DNA of 51,516 bases from Deltaproteobacteria bacterium (lineage in GTDB: Bacteria > Myxococcota_A > UBA796 > UBA2385). Numbering within the stretch: the stretch's first letter is position 1; each line of letters begins with the position of its first letter. The position numbers and the translations under genes were made by a program. The notes beneath the pieces are model-generated. The model was not told the origin of the DNA. It worked only from the letters and a program-made list of their open reading frames with translations, and made no database searches. Below are positions 50,383 to 51,516 of the stretch, piece by piece. Location of the stretch: assembly GCA_016792625.1 (NCBI GenBank), contig JAEUKK010000018.1, forward strand, positions 1 to 51,516, in the 5' to 3' direction.

Positions 50383-50949
50383 ATGCAGCAGCACCCGTCG
50401 AGAAACGGCCCCCCCCCCCAGCACTTTCGCCGCATGAGCCTGGGGGCCCCGAGCAAGCCGGCCCCGCGCGGGCCCGCCGGCGCCGCGCCGCCGCGGCCCT
50501 GGCGATGACGCTGGCGCTGGTCGGGCCCTGGGCCTGGGCTGAGCTGGGTGATCCGCCGCCGGGTGAGCCGACCCCGCCCCCGCCGGGTGAGCCGACCCCG
50601 CCACCGCCGGGGCAGCCGTCGGGCCCGCCGACGCCGCCCCCGCCGCCCCCGCCGCCCCCGCCGGAGCCGGGCGGGACGCCGCCTGACTACATCCCGCCGG
50701 CCTTTGACTGGCATGGGTACGGTCCTTTGATCGCTGTCTGGGACGCCGACCTCAAGCTCAGCTCGCCACACCTGACCGACGAGGACGCAGGGCAGCCCGA
50801 AGTATGTAGAGTTCGGGCTTGAGCCACCCGACAATTGTGAATCGTACAGCGTGGGCCAGCGAGCGATCTGGGACGCGGACTACTTCGACTACTACGAGAC
50901 CGTCACCTGCCTGATGCGGGAACATGGGGACGTCGAGGAATGCCTCTAA
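50383..50949 (+). pseudogene. small secreted Pro-rich protein gene with two apparent frameshifts
   Basis: The start ATG 50383 has GAGG about ten bases upstream. A run of 11 C (50409-50419) follows at once. Downstream, a different frame encodes a convincing signal peptide (Arg-rich then ALAMTLALVGPWAWA, cleaved before ELGD), a PPPGEPTP repeat and FDWHGYGPLIAVWDADLKL. One more C would join the start to that frame. A second shift is needed near 50784-50800, because the frame after it (KYVEFGLEPPDNCESYSVG, then AIWDADYFDYYETVTCL) stays open to TAA 50947-50949. Removing one G from the GGG there restores one frame. Either the gene is decayed or phase-variable, or these are homopolymer errors in the assembly. 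Confidence 0.55.
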
Positions 50950-51516
50950 TGACTGCACCGCGGAGCGAGGCCGGGGGCGCCCGGCTGCTCATCTGGAGTG
51001 CGCTGATGTGCGCTTGTGATGACGCACCGGTCGGCGAGGCCGAGAAACAGGGCCCACCAAGAGACACGAGCGAGGTCGACACCGGCGGTGATCCAACCCC
51101 GGTCGTCAGCGGCACGACCGCGGGCCTACCCCCCGATGTGGACCACGACGGCTTCGCCGCGCCGGCAGACTGCGACGACCACAACGCCTCCGTCTACCCC
51201 GACGCAGTTGAGGTCTGCGGTGACGGTCTGGTCAACAGCTGCGCCCGGGTCGAGGCAGGTTGGACCGACGAGCTCTGCACACGCCCGACCGACCCGATCA
51301 AGGAGATCGGCCTGTCGGGCGAAGGCGTCGCTGAGCTGGCCGCCCTCGGCGACATGCGGGGCGACGGCGGCTTTACCATCGGGCTTGGCGTGCCCTTGGC
51401 CTCGGGCTGCCTTGAGGTGGGGGTAGACGAGGCCGGTGCGCCTCTCGTTGAGTGTGGCCCTTTCGGCACCTTCTATCTGCTCGACCTCGCCGCTATCCCC
51501 CGCCGGCAATGGCTAC
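50949..51516 (+). CDS. MopRII-type lipoprotein, partial at window end
   Basis: The frame from ATG 50949 (TAATG overlap with the preceding gene's stop) is open to the window edge, about 189 residues. It has a lipobox-like LMCACDD, an acidic linker, and one MopRII unit (DVDHDGF, then CDDHNASVYPDAVEVCGDG with a C at the end). A later Cys-containing beta-rich part follows. It would be the second lipoprotein of this class in 3 kb. The small size of the linker and the coupling suggest that it is co-expressed with the preceding secreted protein. Confidence 0.7.
   Translation, partial: MTAPRSEAGGARLLIWSALMCACDDAPVGEAEKQGPPRDTSEVDTGGDPTPVVSGTTAGLPPDVDHDGFAAPADCDDHNASVYPDAVEVCGDGLVNSCARVEAGWTDELCTRPTDPIKEIGLSGEGVAELAALGDMRGDGGFTIGLGVPLASGCLEVGVDEAGAPLVECGPFGTFYLLDLAAIPRRQWL

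Noticed and set aside
1..51516. tRNA or rRNA genes
   Set aside because: No cloverleaf or conserved rRNA segment was found on either strand by eye.

Overview
The window is very GC-rich (mostly 70-75%) with dense gene packing, many 1-4 base stop/start overlaps and frequent GTG or TTG starts. Lipoproteins with the Asp-rich 'MopRII' putative metal-binding motif plus FG-GAP repeats, Cys-rich lipoproteins, aromatic/Gly repeat secreted proteins and a two-subunit methylmalonyl-CoA mutase point to a myxobacterium-like member of the former Deltaproteobacteria (Myxococcota). This is inference from gene content, not from a marker gene.

Layout. (1) 0.3-10.6 kb: a plus-strand defence operon, pglY-pglZ-brxD-brxHI, the right half of a type 2 BREX (Pgl) phage-defence system; pglW and pglX are not in the window and would lie upstream. 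(2) 10.7-16.3 kb: a minus-strand operon of a thioredoxin, mutA, mutB and meaB (methylmalonyl-CoA/succinyl-CoA interconversion and its GTPase chaperone). (3) 16.5-31.4 kb: mostly ordinary chromosome: a DUF4105/Lnb-like membrane protein, a secreted repeat protein, a bestrophin-type channel, lipoproteins, a membrane-anchored coiled-coil LamG protein, a Cys-rich gene set, a low-molecular-weight phosphatase-like protein lacking its catalytic Arg, a polytopic membrane protein, an EVE-domain protein and glutamyl-Q tRNA(Asp) synthetase.

(4) 31.6-47.0 kb: the most unusual part. Two near-identical 129-bp direct repeats (127/129 identical, 31598-31726 and 46889-47017) bracket a 15-kb island. It encodes a jacalin-like lectin, two helical-repeat paralogues at opposite ends, eight or nine members of a paralogous family that I cannot assign (N-terminal AQ-containing helix; 'LGFTPTFY' motif followed by a 'VEVKI'-like strand; 'RTRLVPVPPPP' motif), a LamG/coiled-coil/PASTA protein, a Pro-rich scaffold, a protein with two L7/L12-like modules, and an ExoY/CyaA/edema-factor-type nucleotidyl cyclase with all recognised catalytic residues kept. 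None of these proteins has an evident signal peptide and there is no recognisable secretion apparatus. My hypothesis is a cytoplasmically assembled hetero-oligomeric particle or pore that carries, controls or delivers a cyclic-nucleotide toxin, possibly against eukaryotic predators or prey.

(5) 47.0-51.5 kb: a divergent sigma-like protein with a small overlapping partner gene, then a lipoprotein gene of the MopRII/FG-GAP type cut short where a 43-bp tandem array begins, then a small Pro-rich secreted-protein gene with two apparent frameshifts (one at a run of 11 C), and a second MopRII lipoprotein that runs off the window end. No tRNA, rRNA, CRISPR array or transposase was seen.
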